64,000 bases of DNA from Verticillium longisporum. Its lineage: Eukaryota > Ascomycota > Sordariomycetes > Glomerellales > Plectosphaerellaceae. Positions 12,030-25,240 of the stretch are shown in pieces. The translations under genes were made by a program, and so were the position numbers. The stretch is from assembly GCA_019188255.1 (NCBI GenBank), contig JAETXT010000002.1:3348001-3412000 (forward strand), in the 5' to 3' direction. Under the pieces are notes generated by a model. The model was not told where the DNA came from. It worked only from the letters and a program-made list of their open reading frames with translations, and ran no database searches. Each line of letters opens with the position of its first letter. Positions within the stretch are counted from its first letter, which is position 1.

Positions 12030-13856
12030 CTACCTATACAATGCCTTCTGCCACCATATACACCTCTCGTTGTCCCCGATATCGCGCACGGCGGTCCCAT
12101 TAGTCAGAGACAGGATTGTCGCATTGTCTCCGTACGGAGGAATGAATGGCTGACCCTTCGTGTTCGGGTCCCCCGTCTTCGCGAAAGACGTTAGGTAGAG
12201 CTGGAGTCTTGTCGCCACGACAGGGTCGATTCCATCCGCGCCTTCGTTAAAAAAAGTATAGGCAATGTCGGTCCCATGGTGTCCGGCACCGACATCGAAC
12301 AGATAGCCCCGAACAGTTTCGGTAAAGGCCCTACTGATGTACCTGTTGTTGCAGCTGAACCACGAATCGCCGCGCGTGGCTTCGGAGCGCTCGAACTGCG
12401 AGGTCCAGGGATAAGTACCGTCGTATATCTCTGGGTAAATCCTTGTCTTGAGCTCGTGAAGAGTGTCAGCGCTGGAATCGGGCAACAACGGCCCAAGAAG
12501 ATCCGTAGTGTATTCGTCGTCATTGGTTATAAGAGGCGAGGTGAAGATGAAGCCCTCATTCGAATTGACGCCGTGGAAGACTTCTACGGAAGCGTCATAC
12601 TTGCCCTCGTCAAGGAGTCTTCCGGCCAGGTCAGGGACAAAGTCACCGTCAACTGCGGGGCCCCATCCAAAGTCGCCCCAGTGGGCTGTTGCGATGGTGA
12701 TCTCGTTGACCTTCCACAGCACATCGAATGGAACTTCCAACAGCTCGGCAAGGGTGGTGATGTTGGTCCTGCTGAAATACGAAGCCCATCGTAGGACACT
12801 GTCGAACCGAGAATCTTGCTGGCTGGTGCTCGGAAGTGGCTCGAAACCAGGGGACTGCGGAATGGCTCGTCTGAAAGGCGCACCACCCGTCGCCCCGTAT
12901 GCCGTGATCTGGTGCATGACGGAACCTCCGCCGGCCGATTCGCCATAGATGGTCACTTGATCAGGATCCCCACCAAACAGGTGAATGTGCTTCTGCACCC
13001 ATTTGAGCGCTGCGCGCTGGTCTCGAAGCCCAAGGTTGGAGACACCGCCCTGTTCCTGGTATGAACGACCGGATGACCACCCGAAGAGGCCGAGACGGTA
13101 GTTGATGCTGACATGAATCACGCCGTCCGAGCCGTCCTCTTGAGACCTTTTAATGAGACCTGCAGGGTTTCCGGCGTCGTTCTTGTGACCAACGGTATAT
13201 CCGCCCCCGACAATCCAGACCATTACCGGAGCTATTTCGTCACGTCAGCTTCCAGGTTCGGAAATGGACAGAGTCTGACTTACCGCCGGCCCCTTCTTGG
13301 CCACCTAGAGTTCTTTGCCAGATACTCTTCGGAACTGTCACGTCAAGCAAGAGGCAGTCTTCCGTCGTCGTCGCCCCGGGATTGGTGATAAATTTCTCGG
13401 GATCTGATGAGACGTTCCCGGGGTCCATTTCGCGGAGCTCTGCGTACGCAGCGCGCAGCTCCTCGAGTGACAGAGAGCCGGCGCAGTATTGGGCTGAGAG
13501 TCCAAACCATACAGGACCAGCAGCGGGACACATTGCGGCGACGGAGCCATTGTTTATGCGGCGGTCGATGACGGTGACCTCTTCCGGCCCTTTAAAGCGC
13601 GGCGCTTCGGCATATTTGATGTTGGAAAAGGTAAAGAGTCTGATGATGTTCTGAGCAAACAGAAGATGATGTCAGTAAAAAGAATACCTTTATAGCACCG
13701 GGATGTATGACTGGTCTGTTGTCGGCTTGCACTCACGTTGTAAGTTGCCTGGTGCCGACTGTAGGCGAGATCGACTACAGGAGCATTTGTCGCGCAATCT
13801 GTCGGGAGGGCTGAAGCGACGGACGCGAGAAGGAAAAGCCAAGTGTTTCTCCCCAT
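12030..13856 (-). CDS. Secreted type-B carboxylesterase/lipase
   Basis: Exons (minus) 13856-13737, 13650-13284 and 13231-12030 give 562 aa. The start is the ATG opening a clean signal peptide (MGRNTWLFLLASVASALP). Alpha/beta-hydrolase hallmarks are present: oxyanion-hole GGGY near residue 172; nucleophile elbow GESAGGGSV with Ser about 261; acidic residue in VNSNEGF (Glu about 388); catalytic His in HHGTDIAYTF (about 481). EDCLLLDV, the family's second signature, precedes the intron at 13232-13283. The family hydrolyses carboxylic esters or lipids outside the cell; the substrate is not predictable. It is convergent with the Zn2Cys6 regulator and upstream of the chitinase gene in chromosome order, but no operon-like relation is implied. 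Intact. Confidence 0.9.
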
Positions 13857-14559
13857 TCTAAAGGATACCGGGGTAGATTATCATTTGCTTCTTGAGAGTA
13901 CTGCAGTCATGTACGCATTACAAGGGAGCAGGCGTAAGCTTAACTTATACTCATGCTGCGCTGCAGCGATGCTATGCACTCAGTTGTCGATGAACGCCTG
14001 CTACGAGACATATCAAATGACTGCATACGTGATGTATGGATGTAGTATGCAAGATAGAGAGCGTACGAGAACAGATAGATGGATACCCGGCCACGCATTT
14101 GAGATAATGTCTTGGGCCTCATTGGTAGATCTCCAGAAGTTCAACCCCCCTGAGATGATATGCGATGATTCATGCATTAGCGCTGCCAAGCACTGCGAGT
14201 TGATTACTCATTGCCCGAGACCAGTGACTCACAGAAGCCTTCTAGCTGGCGAGCTGATTCCTGTCCGGGGACTCAGATCAGGCAGTGCAATAACGAGGAT
14301 CCGATTGGACATGGATGCCTTGTGGCGCGTTCAATGTGCATTGTGAGTATCTCGAATGACGTCCTGACACTTCCACACCCGGGTTTCAACTTTGACTGCT
14401 GCGACGTAAAAGAAGCGACTGTCAATACTGAGAGAGAAGAAATAGAGCAAGGGGAGAAAAGAAGACAAGAAGAGGAATGAGAGTCGTAAGAACGAGCGGA
14501 ATTGCTGAAGAAACTCTGCCCACAGAAATTGTTCAGATAAACATGAGGCAATCCAGGCC
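13857..14559. other. Intergenic region between carboxylesterase and chitinase genes
   Basis: Promoter and 5' leader of the leftward carboxylesterase plus the 3' flank of the leftward chitinase. Short frames here show no domain or codon pattern. Nothing else seen. Confidence 0.5.
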
Positions 14560-15995
<1,436 letters not shown>

Positions 15996-18850
15996 AATGC
16001 AAGTTGCAAGTGTTTGATTCAGCAAGGGGGGTAAACCGTCTTAGGAGATCGGAAGCTACTTTGATGCTTTTCTGATATTCATTGGACTCAAGCAATCTGA
16101 AGCTTTAAGTAGTCTCTCATGGAAGCAGTATGAGGTCTGATCCTGAAACTAAAGCAACATCACAATGGATCCAAGTAGATTGCCACACGCCAAGACAGCT
16201 ACGAACAGAGAAACGTTACGGTGACGAATATTCTTCTTTCCAGTCTCAGCATAATATAAAAGGCGAGAAGTCTCATGAGGTTCAATTAAACCGGCGAGAC
16301 GTTCCATTGCTGCGACATGTCCCAGTTTGCATATAATCAATTGCCCTGCCGAAGTCGATCTTTCCTCCATTAGACAGGTCACATCTTCTTATCGTTTATA
16401 ACCTTGAGTGAGAAGCGCGGAGCTAATGCAGGTGTTCGACAGCAAGTAGCACGCAAATCCCATGGGCTCCCCAGCATAGGACCAGGTTCCACATATCCAT
16501 CACATCACTTGGTATTGAACGCTGTTGTCGCTGAAGCACGGAGCCTGGCAACCCTTCGTGAGAGGAGACACCGAAACACAGCCGAATACCACCTTTCGAA
16601 GGGCTTGGGAGATGCTCCATGTGAAGTCTAGACTTTGACGAAGACCCCTCGGAAATCGGGAATCGTTCAGTGTGGCTGGTTTTTGAACAGACTAGCATTT
16701 TTCCCGTCTTGTTTGGTGTCAAAGCGTTGTTTAGAACAGAGTGAAGGGGTCTTCCACAGGGTCCGCAGGTAGTTAGAATATAGGTATGGGATAGGAATAC
16801 ATCTGAATTCTGGCCCTCCGCAGCTTTGGGGGGCCCTCCGCAGCCTATATATATACGTTCTCTCGTGACCCTTAGCCCCTGGCCAGCCCCCTGGCTTGGC
16901 AGGCCCTGGACGGCTCCGCAGGGTCCTGACATTTGGTCACACTCATGTGCTGTCATGGGTAGTTCGGGACCTGGCCGCCCGTCCGTATTGGGAAGGTCGA
17001 TTGTCTGGAGAACCAACCAAAACGCCATACGACGGTAGGAAATGCAGCCATATCTCGCTTGCCATGGTTCGTCGGTAATCTGAACGGTAAGGTCGCATCA
17101 CGGATGTCTTTGCGAGCGTACGGAATTGGTTCTTGGTGGCGTGACAGCCAGCTTGGGCCACCAACGAGCAAGACATGGCCAACGTGCAACGTTGTAGGAG
17201 GTGCATCGCATTTCTGATGCGCACGTTAACTATAAATGCGTGATTCGTCTTCTAGGGACAAAGTATAACCTTGACTGAGGGGCGACCGAGGCAGAACTGG
17301 GCACTCAAGGTCTAGTGCCCCTTGCATGGGACAGTGACACGTGCCCTGCCCGGAGATTGGATCTGACCAAACGGAGACTTCGCAAACCCTCTCTTCGCGA
17401 TACTGTCATTGGAAGGTTTGTAAAGCTGAATGGTCCCTTGAACCCGAAGTTGGATCCATCTGCACAGAAGATTGCTTCACAAACTCACTCGTACCCAGGG
17501 CGAGCAAGTGCCATGTGATAGATACAACCTTGCCATTCCCGTTGATCTACCCGCGTCTAAACATGCATAGAATTTTCTCGATGGTTAGGCATTTACCCCT
17601 CCTGGTCTGCTCCAACCACACCGTGAGTTAAACGTATGATTGTTCCTCCGAAATTTTGGCTCGGACATCTCAACCATGTCACCGTGGCATTGAGGCCGCG
17701 GGGAGCTTGCTCACTGATGCTGGTGGACTTTACCTGCCAGTAGTGTCGAAAGGTGACGTTGCAATCAGGCACATCCTATATCCCTCGAGCAGATCATCTC
17801 TTACTTCTTCTTTCATCTTCTTCTTGTTTCATCTGAGGGTGTTTTGAATGCGCCTTGAGAGAGATGTAGCCTGCTCGACCTTGAATGTTTACCATTATTC
17901 CAGGAGATATTCCGCAAAAGGGGCGCGGCCATTGTTCTGCGCTCCTACTTCTCATCCATATGCCTTAAATAACAAGTCAAATGCAGATTGCCGTAGTGGG
18001 AGCATACGTTTCCATACATCCTGCACTAACGTTGGTGTTGAATTGCTTTTTGGAGACAAGATAGTAAGTCTGAGCAACTTTGTGTGAAGTGGCTCTCCTG
18101 AGTGACTGGAGCCAGGTTTGATACTCATTACCAGGTAAACGATGAGCTGCCTGTAGTTTCGCTGGCAGCTAGTATGCTTGTATTATTGGCATTCCCTCGC
18201 CGATATCACCCTCATGAAGATGTCTGCCTACAGTGCTTCTAGTAGGTAGGTGGTTGGTGCCGGAGCCGTTACTACTTTCTCACTGATCATGTCGTCGTCC
18301 ATGATGTGCGGTTCTCAAAGCAGAGGGGCAATTTTCCAAGGCAATAGCTAGGGGATCAAGAAAATACCTGTTCAAAGTGACTATTGAGTACTTTGTATAT
18401 TACTTCCCAGAAATCGTGGGGGTCGGAGTACGGTAGAGTGGCCAAAGTAAAACGGAGAATTAAGTCTTAAGAGAAGAGTTAGTTGCTTGCTAGACGAAAC
18501 TGATAAGAAGCTGTTAGCGAAGACACACCGCCATGCTTCCGCCCTTAATTAGCCACGCCCTGTCTATCTCAGCCACGCATGCCACTACCCTGCCTGGTTT
18601 CACCGTGTTACATAACTTACTTAGGTACTCAGGTCGGATGCCTTACGTTAGGTACCTTAGGTAAGTTTGTACCACGAGGCTGAAGCACTGAGTGATTGGC
18701 CCCTTCTGACCTCATCCAACGCGCCTTTTCTCAAGATAAGAAGAAGAAGGTAGGCGAGGACGTCAATTATCTCATCAGGCGTTTTCACGAGGCAGGGTAT
18801 CGTTCCAAGTCCTTGGCGGCATCTGGTGCAGTAATTTTCTCGTTGGCCCC
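15996..18850. other. Gene-poor region, left part
   Basis: About 2.9 kb without a supportable gene. A frame on the minus strand at 16423-17028 is open for 201 codons but has no recognisable domain and no plausible splicing. The short motif GGCCCTCCGCAG is repeated nearby at about 16811 and 16833. Another GGTACC/TTAGG patch lies at about 18617-18668. Possibly decayed repeat sequence. Confidence 0.4.
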
Positions 18851-18904
18851 CTCATGAGACGCATCATCGAATCAATCCTAGACTATATTCTGCCTCTTCC
18901 AGAC

Positions 18905-19286
18905 ATGGTGGATGTAACGGGCCTTCTCATTGTCGCCATCGGCCTCGTAGGTGCCTTTCGGGATGCCACTGATCTCTTCGTTTTCTTCACAGCCCGTCGA
19001 GACTTTGGCCGAAATCATGCCATTCAGCTCATCAAGCTCAACATTGAGAAGTTTTTTCTCCTCCAATGGCTCGAGCAAGTTGGACTACTCGAAAAAGATT
19101 TGTGGCGAGTTCGACAAGCTCAACCTGAACAAGAATGAGATTCAGACTTCGATCGATGACATGGTATCATGGATCCAGATACTGCTGGGCAAAGCCTCCC
19201 AGCCAAAGGAATACTGTAAGATTCATGAATTTTCCAGCGTCAGCTTGAGCCGCCTACTGGACATTCGCGAGGAAGCCAGGTCGTGA
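18905..19286 (+). pseudogene. Remnant of a HeLo-domain (HET-S/fungal cell-death type) gene
   Basis: The frame from the ATG at 18905 encodes MVDVTGLLIVAIGLVGAFRD followed by an ..ARRDFGRNHAIQLIKLNIEK segment. This resembles the N-terminus of HeLo domains (hydrophobic first helix, then R-x-FGR-[DN]-x..., then an L-x-[LI]-D/N-I-x-[RK] helix). The likeness decays at about 19075. Helical sequence resumes one frame over (EIQTSIDDMVSWIQILL) until a stop at 19284-19286. A 40-nt intron without a branch point, or a frame break, would be needed to join them. No effector, kinase, NLR or prion-forming module follows. HeLo proteins form membrane-active helical bundles in heterokaryon incompatibility. A fragment or very degraded copy is most likely. 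Recognition is by eye only. Confidence 0.4.
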
Positions 19287-22200
19287 TAATTAGTAGACTT
19301 GAATAGAAATTGAATGAAATTTCAAACAGCTCAATATCAGCATCGCAGGCTTGGACTTACCGCCTCCATGCATCCGAAAGTGCGATGGGCAGTTCAAGGC
19401 AAGGCTCGACCAAGTGAATCGGTGTCGGAACCTGTCCATCTCACGGCCAAGCTGAGGGAGGTTGACTGTCGCCCTTCTAGCAAGCTTCCAAGCTCGCACC
19501 GCAGAACTGAGCAATCCTGATTGGTATGCATCATCTCTGCTCAGTCTGACCACATTGCCCACCTGACGAGCGTTGGGGTGCTGTACAAGAGCCTCGCGAA
19601 CGCGGGCACTAGAAACACATAGCCCTTGCTGACAAGAGCGACATCAAAGGCTTCCCCCGCGCGCGTAGAGTCCCGGGAGGATAGACAAGTTCAAAATTGA
19701 AAACCGCGGACAAGCCACTTGAATTTGGGGGGCGGGGGGGAGGCAAATGCTGAATTGTGTGCTCATACAGCCTGAGATACCGGCAATCCGGTGATGAGGC
19801 ATGTTAGTGCACTGGGTTTGCGCTATTTCTTTCTATGACGTGTGAGTCGCCTACATGTAGCTCGCGGATGGACGTAGTTATTGTAACCTCGGTGAGACCA
19901 CTTGGAACGAGTGCAACACTCGGGAGGACCTGCAGTCAAGACATTATGTGAGCTCAAGCCAATGCGACCAGATGAGGATAGCTTCTTTGGGGCTTTCTCT
20001 AGATGACGAAACAGCTAGTGACGTTGGAATGAATGGCGGATGAGTAGACGAAGGCCCTGAGGTGTTATCGCTTGAAACTTTAGAGATGTTACCGTACCTA
20101 GGTACCTACTTGGTGGAGAGCTTGGTCCGCCCGTGTTCAGACCACATGGATGCCGCAAACATTCAGAAGCCCGCTTGGCCCGCTCACTGGTCAGCTACCT
20201 GCCTTGTGGGAGCCGGCGCCTCATTGGTGGGATCTGGTACCTACCTTAGGCTGTACTAATAATATCTCTCTTCCGTCGGCTCACGGGTGTTCGACCAGGA
20301 GAAAGACACCGGGAATTCGGCCGGTAGTTCACTCACGCAATAATCAGCCGGGCTTAAAAGGACTGTTATTAGTAGTTCTGATTGCCTTACAGCGCAACAT
20401 GGGTGTCTTGGGTCTCGATTTGATCAATGCTGCTCCCCTCCCTCCCCCCTTTTGGCTTACAGGGCTGGGACCCACACACAAACTGTCGTTCGTGTTGACC
20501 ACTTATCGGCCAGAGCAAGGTCAGCAGATATCCGGAGTCCGAACACGAACCCCATACCTGGTCTTCAGCCAGCGTCAATGCCATATTTAAACCTTCGTTC
20601 AGGGGTCACGACCCCTCTGTCACATTCATACTTTGGCCACTGCGAGGTACATGGTATAACTGCCCTACTGGAAAGTTTCCGAGTACCTTGTTCGCCCCAC
20701 GACTTTGGCTTTTTCCATGCTCAGTACACTCTTTGTAACGGCTATGACGGCTATGATGGCTGGGCCGGGCCGCTTCGCTACAACATAGCTCCAGGGATAA
20801 TCCGAGCAAAAAATGCTGTCTTCTCCGACGCTCTACTATTTGCATATGCCTCGATAAGGGCAAGAGCAGCTAGTCAGGCCGTTAACACAGCGTCAACGAC
20901 GAACACAGCAGTAACGATGAGCATCCGAAACAAGTCCACAATCACTAGGTCAATGATAGCTATCGCACCCTGACGACCTAGACAGATGTGAATTTGGCAG
21001 GCAGTCGTGCACGTGTATCCCACGTCGCAAAACCCCATCTTGGCTACTTGTCATCTAGCAGCCTGCCATACCATCGACGATGCGCTGGCGCTATCTGGGC
21101 TGGCGGTCACTTGCAACGATAATACATGCCTACCCCGTAGAGCCGGCCAGGACGGATAAAGATTACTTGTAGCAATAACGATTAGCAGTGGTTACTCCCG
21201 TGTCAGCTACTTTCTGCCTGCATAACTATATCTGCCATAACCTGGAGATACTCACGCGGAATGCAAATATTGAGGGATTGCACATGGTATATCAACCTAT
21301 GACCAATGGGCAGCGTCGGATTAGAAAATTGGAGGAGTGCATCACTTCCGTGCGTCGTTCGATTGCGAGCCATGATGAATTTCGGATCGCAAGGTTCAGC
21401 CTACGAGATACTACGTGTGACTGCAAGCGGATCTTGCATGGTGTTGTTTCCAAATATACTTTGCAAGTGTGTGATTTGCCAGAGACGAAATTCAACTCGG
21501 CAGCCTTGCGACCATTCGCAAAGAATTAGAAATGTCATTAAGGAGGTGGCTGCGGCAGCTAGTGATGGATACTTTTCATGAGAGACCAATAATACTTTGC
21601 GTGATCAATAAAAGGGAGGACCTGTACAGTAAGGTATTATGGCAGAGACTTGAATTTTGCGGGGATTGTTTCAAGAACGGTACAGCTTCTGCCTCTCAAA
21701 CATTGCCTTCCTTTTATCTAGCTATACATGTACACGTGCACTAGTAGCGTGTCGATTATATTTTTAAAAAAATATTAAAAAAATATGAAAACCAGCATAG
21801 AATTGCCCTCTCCAATAGCCTCATGAGGTCTTGGAAGAGACGGGTCGTGACTAGCGTGATCTTCAATCCATTGCTTTACTGAGAACCGTATGTTTCTTCT
21901 TCATCATTTTAGAGTAGTAATTGTATTCGACTGGGCCGTGCAATAGACATTGGCCTGTCCTTGTCGCTCGCCTGATATGTCCATTAAAACCTTGATGTCG
22001 TTGAACGTCATACGTACGTAGAGACTCCGTTGTAATGTACGTACAGTACGGCTCACTGCCGAACGGATGGTTCCAGATGTCGGCATGTTAAGCTAAACTT
22101 AATTACCGAGGCTAGTGAAACGTGAAACTCTCCTATTGTCATCTGCCTCGAAGGGAATCACGGCGGTTGATGATTAGACGGCATGGAGGTCACGACACGA

Positions 22201-22342
22201 CCAAAAAAGAAAATAGTATTAATGCAGCCGCATCACTGCTGCTCAACACGACTTACAGACCATCCCTCTCGCATCATCGATTCGATCACGGGTCCTTTAC
22301 TCATACCAAGCCCCCAAAGTCATACGTCTTCTTGTCTCCAAC
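19287..22342. other. Gene-poor region, right part, becoming AT-rich
   Basis: No supportable gene. Base composition drops toward AT between about 21180 and 22130, including an A/T run at about 21759-21790. Nested palindromes TACGTACGTA / GTACGTAC occur at about 22010-22050. Open frames up to 173 codons (20452-20973) have no domain character. The last 200 bp are the promoter and CA/CT-rich leader of the peroxidase gene. Confidence 0.4.
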
Positions 22343-23472
22343 ATGCGTTTCGCTTACGTCTTCGCCGCTCTTGCGGTGCCCATCTACGCCCATCCCAGCA
22401 TGAATAATCTGGTGAACGAACTCATGAGCCGCCAAGCTGATGACAGCACTCTTGAAAACGATGAAATTGCCGCGGACCTTCATAAGGTTTCCGACTCTTC
22501 TCTTACATCTGTCGGCCAAGAGATCAGGGATCTGCTGGCTCGCAAAGGCAACCCGCAGACCACAGAACATTACGGTTCGGTTCCCGACCTGGGTTCAGAC
22601 AAATGCCAAAAGGACACCTGCTGTGTATGGAGCTACATCGGCAAGGAAATGAGGGACACCTTTCTCAATCCTGACGATTCTTGCAACCGCTTCGCCCGTC
22701 AGATGGTCCGTTTGGGCTTCCATGATTGCATCACTCATGAGGGCCGTGGTAAGGGCGGTTGCGACGGCTCTGTCGTCAACTCGAAGGACGAGAATGCACG
22801 CGTGGAGAACAAGGGCATGCAAGAGATCACGAGCAAGTTGAAGCAATGGTTCAACAAGTACGAAAAGTACGGCATCACCATGGCCGACTTGATCCAGTTT
22901 GGTGCTTCCGTCGCCGTTCACACATGCCCCGGCGGCCCGAGCTGCAAGGTCTTCATGGGACGTCAGGATACGAACGACGCGAACCCGCCCAACCTGGTTC
23001 CCACGCCCTTCGACACGGCGGAGGAGCTCATCAAGAAGTTCAAGGCCAAGTCCCTCGACGAACAGAGCCTCGCCTCACTGGTCGGCTCCCACACGATCAG
23101 CCAACAGTTTGTCGTTGATCCCAAGCGCGCCGGTGATCCCCAAGACAGCACGCCTACCAAATGGGACCAGAAGTACTACGTGCAGACCCTGGACCAGAGC
23201 AAGGCACCGAGCAACGTCTTCTCGTTCGCCAGCGACATCAACCTGGCCAAGGACAAGGTCGGCCAGACCTGGTTCCAGATCTTCGCTACTGACAAGGACC
23301 GCTGGGACAACGTGAGTCTTATACCCTTGATCATTTCATTAGGGTGCCGCCGTGACAAACGAATATTGACACCCTGTGATAGGCATACTGTTACGGATTT
23401 ATCCGCCTCAGCCTTCTCGGCACCTACAATCTCAACGATTTGCATGACTGCAGCAAGGCGTTGCCTGTTTAA
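22343..23472 (+). CDS. Secreted class II haem peroxidase (ligninase-like)
   Basis: Two exons, 22343-23311 and 23383-23472, with a 71-nt intron; 352 aa. The signal peptide is MRFAYVFAALAVPIYA. The peroxidase fold has the distal haem pocket RQMVRLGFHDC (Arg123, His127), a calcium site GGCDGS (about 138-143) and the proximal haem ligand in LASLVGSHTIS (His250). The Cys-rich N-terminal part (CQKDTCCVW) and the late Cys pair (NAYCYGF / LHDCSKAL) agree with the disulphide pattern of the extracellular fungal class. The last exon is short (29 codons) but supplies the C-terminal Cys, which supports the splice. Such enzymes oxidise phenolics or manganese with H2O2; the substrate type (LiP, MnP, generic) cannot be decided without alignment. 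No downstream gene is close. Confidence 0.9.
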
Positions 23473-25240
23473 AGGGACAGTGATTAAGAGGCTACTTTGG
23501 TGCTGTTTCACCGTTGTACCTCACCAAATACGTGTATGCAGTTCTCAGAACCGTGGCACGGTCTATGTTAAAAGGCAGAAAAGTACTAAATTCAAACAAT
23601 TGCCTAAATTAAATTGCCTACATTGAATGTGCCTTTGAACCTTGCATGGCGGGTATGGCCATGTGGTCCCTGGCGCTGGACCGCCGGACATGCGGCGCGC
23701 ACAGTATTCTCGATTTCCCTGCAGTTTGGTCTACACTTAGGTTAAGGTCCAATGAACAAGAGTAATATAGCCAAGGGTACAACGGCAATGACAAGCCAGA
23801 TAAAAGTGCCTATCTATCTGGATACGAGGCCGACGCTGCCGAAAGATACACTGCGGTTCCGAAGGGTGACATTCAAGGAATAATGAGCCCGGGATGTCCG
23901 AGGCAGCCGACGAATGGATTGGGGGCCCGAGTGTAGAACGCCTTCGGCCGGCGCGAAACAGCATTGGTGCCTCTTTAAGCAGGCGGCTGCTGCTACTGCT
24001 ACTGCCTCTGTTGTGGCTCGGAGAGTGCTTCGAGAGCGAGAGCGAGATAGAGCGCCATCTCGACCATGATTTGCTTCGGCGACTCAAACGTATTACACCG
24101 GCAGCGGCATGAGACCGCGCCGTGTTCGAACTTCTGGTCGCTTCTGTTCAGCAGGACATCTGAGGCGACGTCTACGCGAGCCCGTCACCTTTTTCTTTGC
24201 GGCACTCAAGACCGCGTCGCGTCCGCTGCGTTCAGCCCGTCCGCCAGGGTCCACTGCACGTCGAGAGACGGACTGGTGGGGCCGGGCCGAACCATGTGTA
24301 GCTCCACCGGGCTGGTGCAAAGCACGGGTTTGGGACCGCTAGGACCGGAAGAGGTCATGGGGCTTGAGGCGGGCGAGTCGCTCATTTGTGACCGCCTATG
24401 TGGCGCGTGATAGTGAGCGTTGATTGATGCGGCGCGGTGTGGACCCCTGAACCGGCTGCTTTCTGACTCCCGCGAATTGAGACTGGTGTCCCACTGCTGC
24501 GTAGCTCGCCGGATGCGCATGAATGCACCGAATGTCTGCATGTGTTGACTGATGGTGTTATCAACCAGCTGCTTGTGCGTTGCTGCCGAGTTCCTAGTAA
24601 GGATTATGTGTTGCCGTAGTGGCAGCGCGTCCAGCATTCTGGCCATAGCTGCAGATCCAGTCGCGAACGGTTTCGCTTGTTCCGTGTACTCCGGGTGGCC
24701 ATCGACGCAAACTGAGGGGTCCAGCTCGTCGATTGGTGCTCCCTCGTATGGCGTGGGGTGTCGCTTTCGTTGAACGTCTCTCTATGCCGTGAAAGAACAC
24801 CTAGCTTTCGAGTAAGTATATTCACATGTACCTGCATGTAATCAGTATATTGACGATCTTAATTGTAGTTGTGGTGGCGACGACACGCTTCGGATGTGTT
24901 GACAGTGGTACATAAAAGGGTCAGGGCTAAGGCCTGATGCTATGCGTCTCAAACAGCGGTTTTGACCACACCATCTGGCATTTCGCCCTTGCGATTGGTA
25001 TCCCACCAAAATCAAAAGTCGCCTGGTAAATGACAAGCAGCCGGGCTCCTAAACGAGCCTGTTGAAAATAGATCCCTGGGAATGCCTGCAGGCCATGTGT
25101 GATCGGAAAGCCTTTGCTGCACCTGTCACGACAGAAAGCATGGGACGTCCGACGCTGCCGGAAGTCGCCATCAGGCGGCATGCTCAAAGCCATGCAACGA
25201 TACCACATTGTATGAAGACCATAGAAGCAGAGAGCCACAG
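23473..25240. other. Intergenic region
   Basis: About 1.8 kb. A minus-strand frame at 24206-24646 (146 codons, Ser/Pro-rich) is the only long open stretch and has no recognisable domain or splice context. I do not call it. The rest contains no coding signal. Confidence 0.4.

Noticed and set aside
15996..16025. Extension of the chitinase start to 16025
   Set aside because: The codon there is CTG, not ATG; the first real ATG is at 15995 and opens a normal signal peptide.
16423..17028. 201-codon minus-strand frame
   Set aside because: No domain, no signal peptide, mixed Cys/Gly/Pro composition, no splice context; treated as chance in a gene-poor block.
20452..20973. 173-codon plus-strand frame in the gene desert
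   Set aside because: No recognisable motif and strongly uneven composition; flanks show no promoter or intron signals.
24206..24646. 146-codon minus-strand frame, Ser/Pro-rich
   Set aside because: Looks slightly protein-like, but no domain, no partner exon and no conserved ending could be found.
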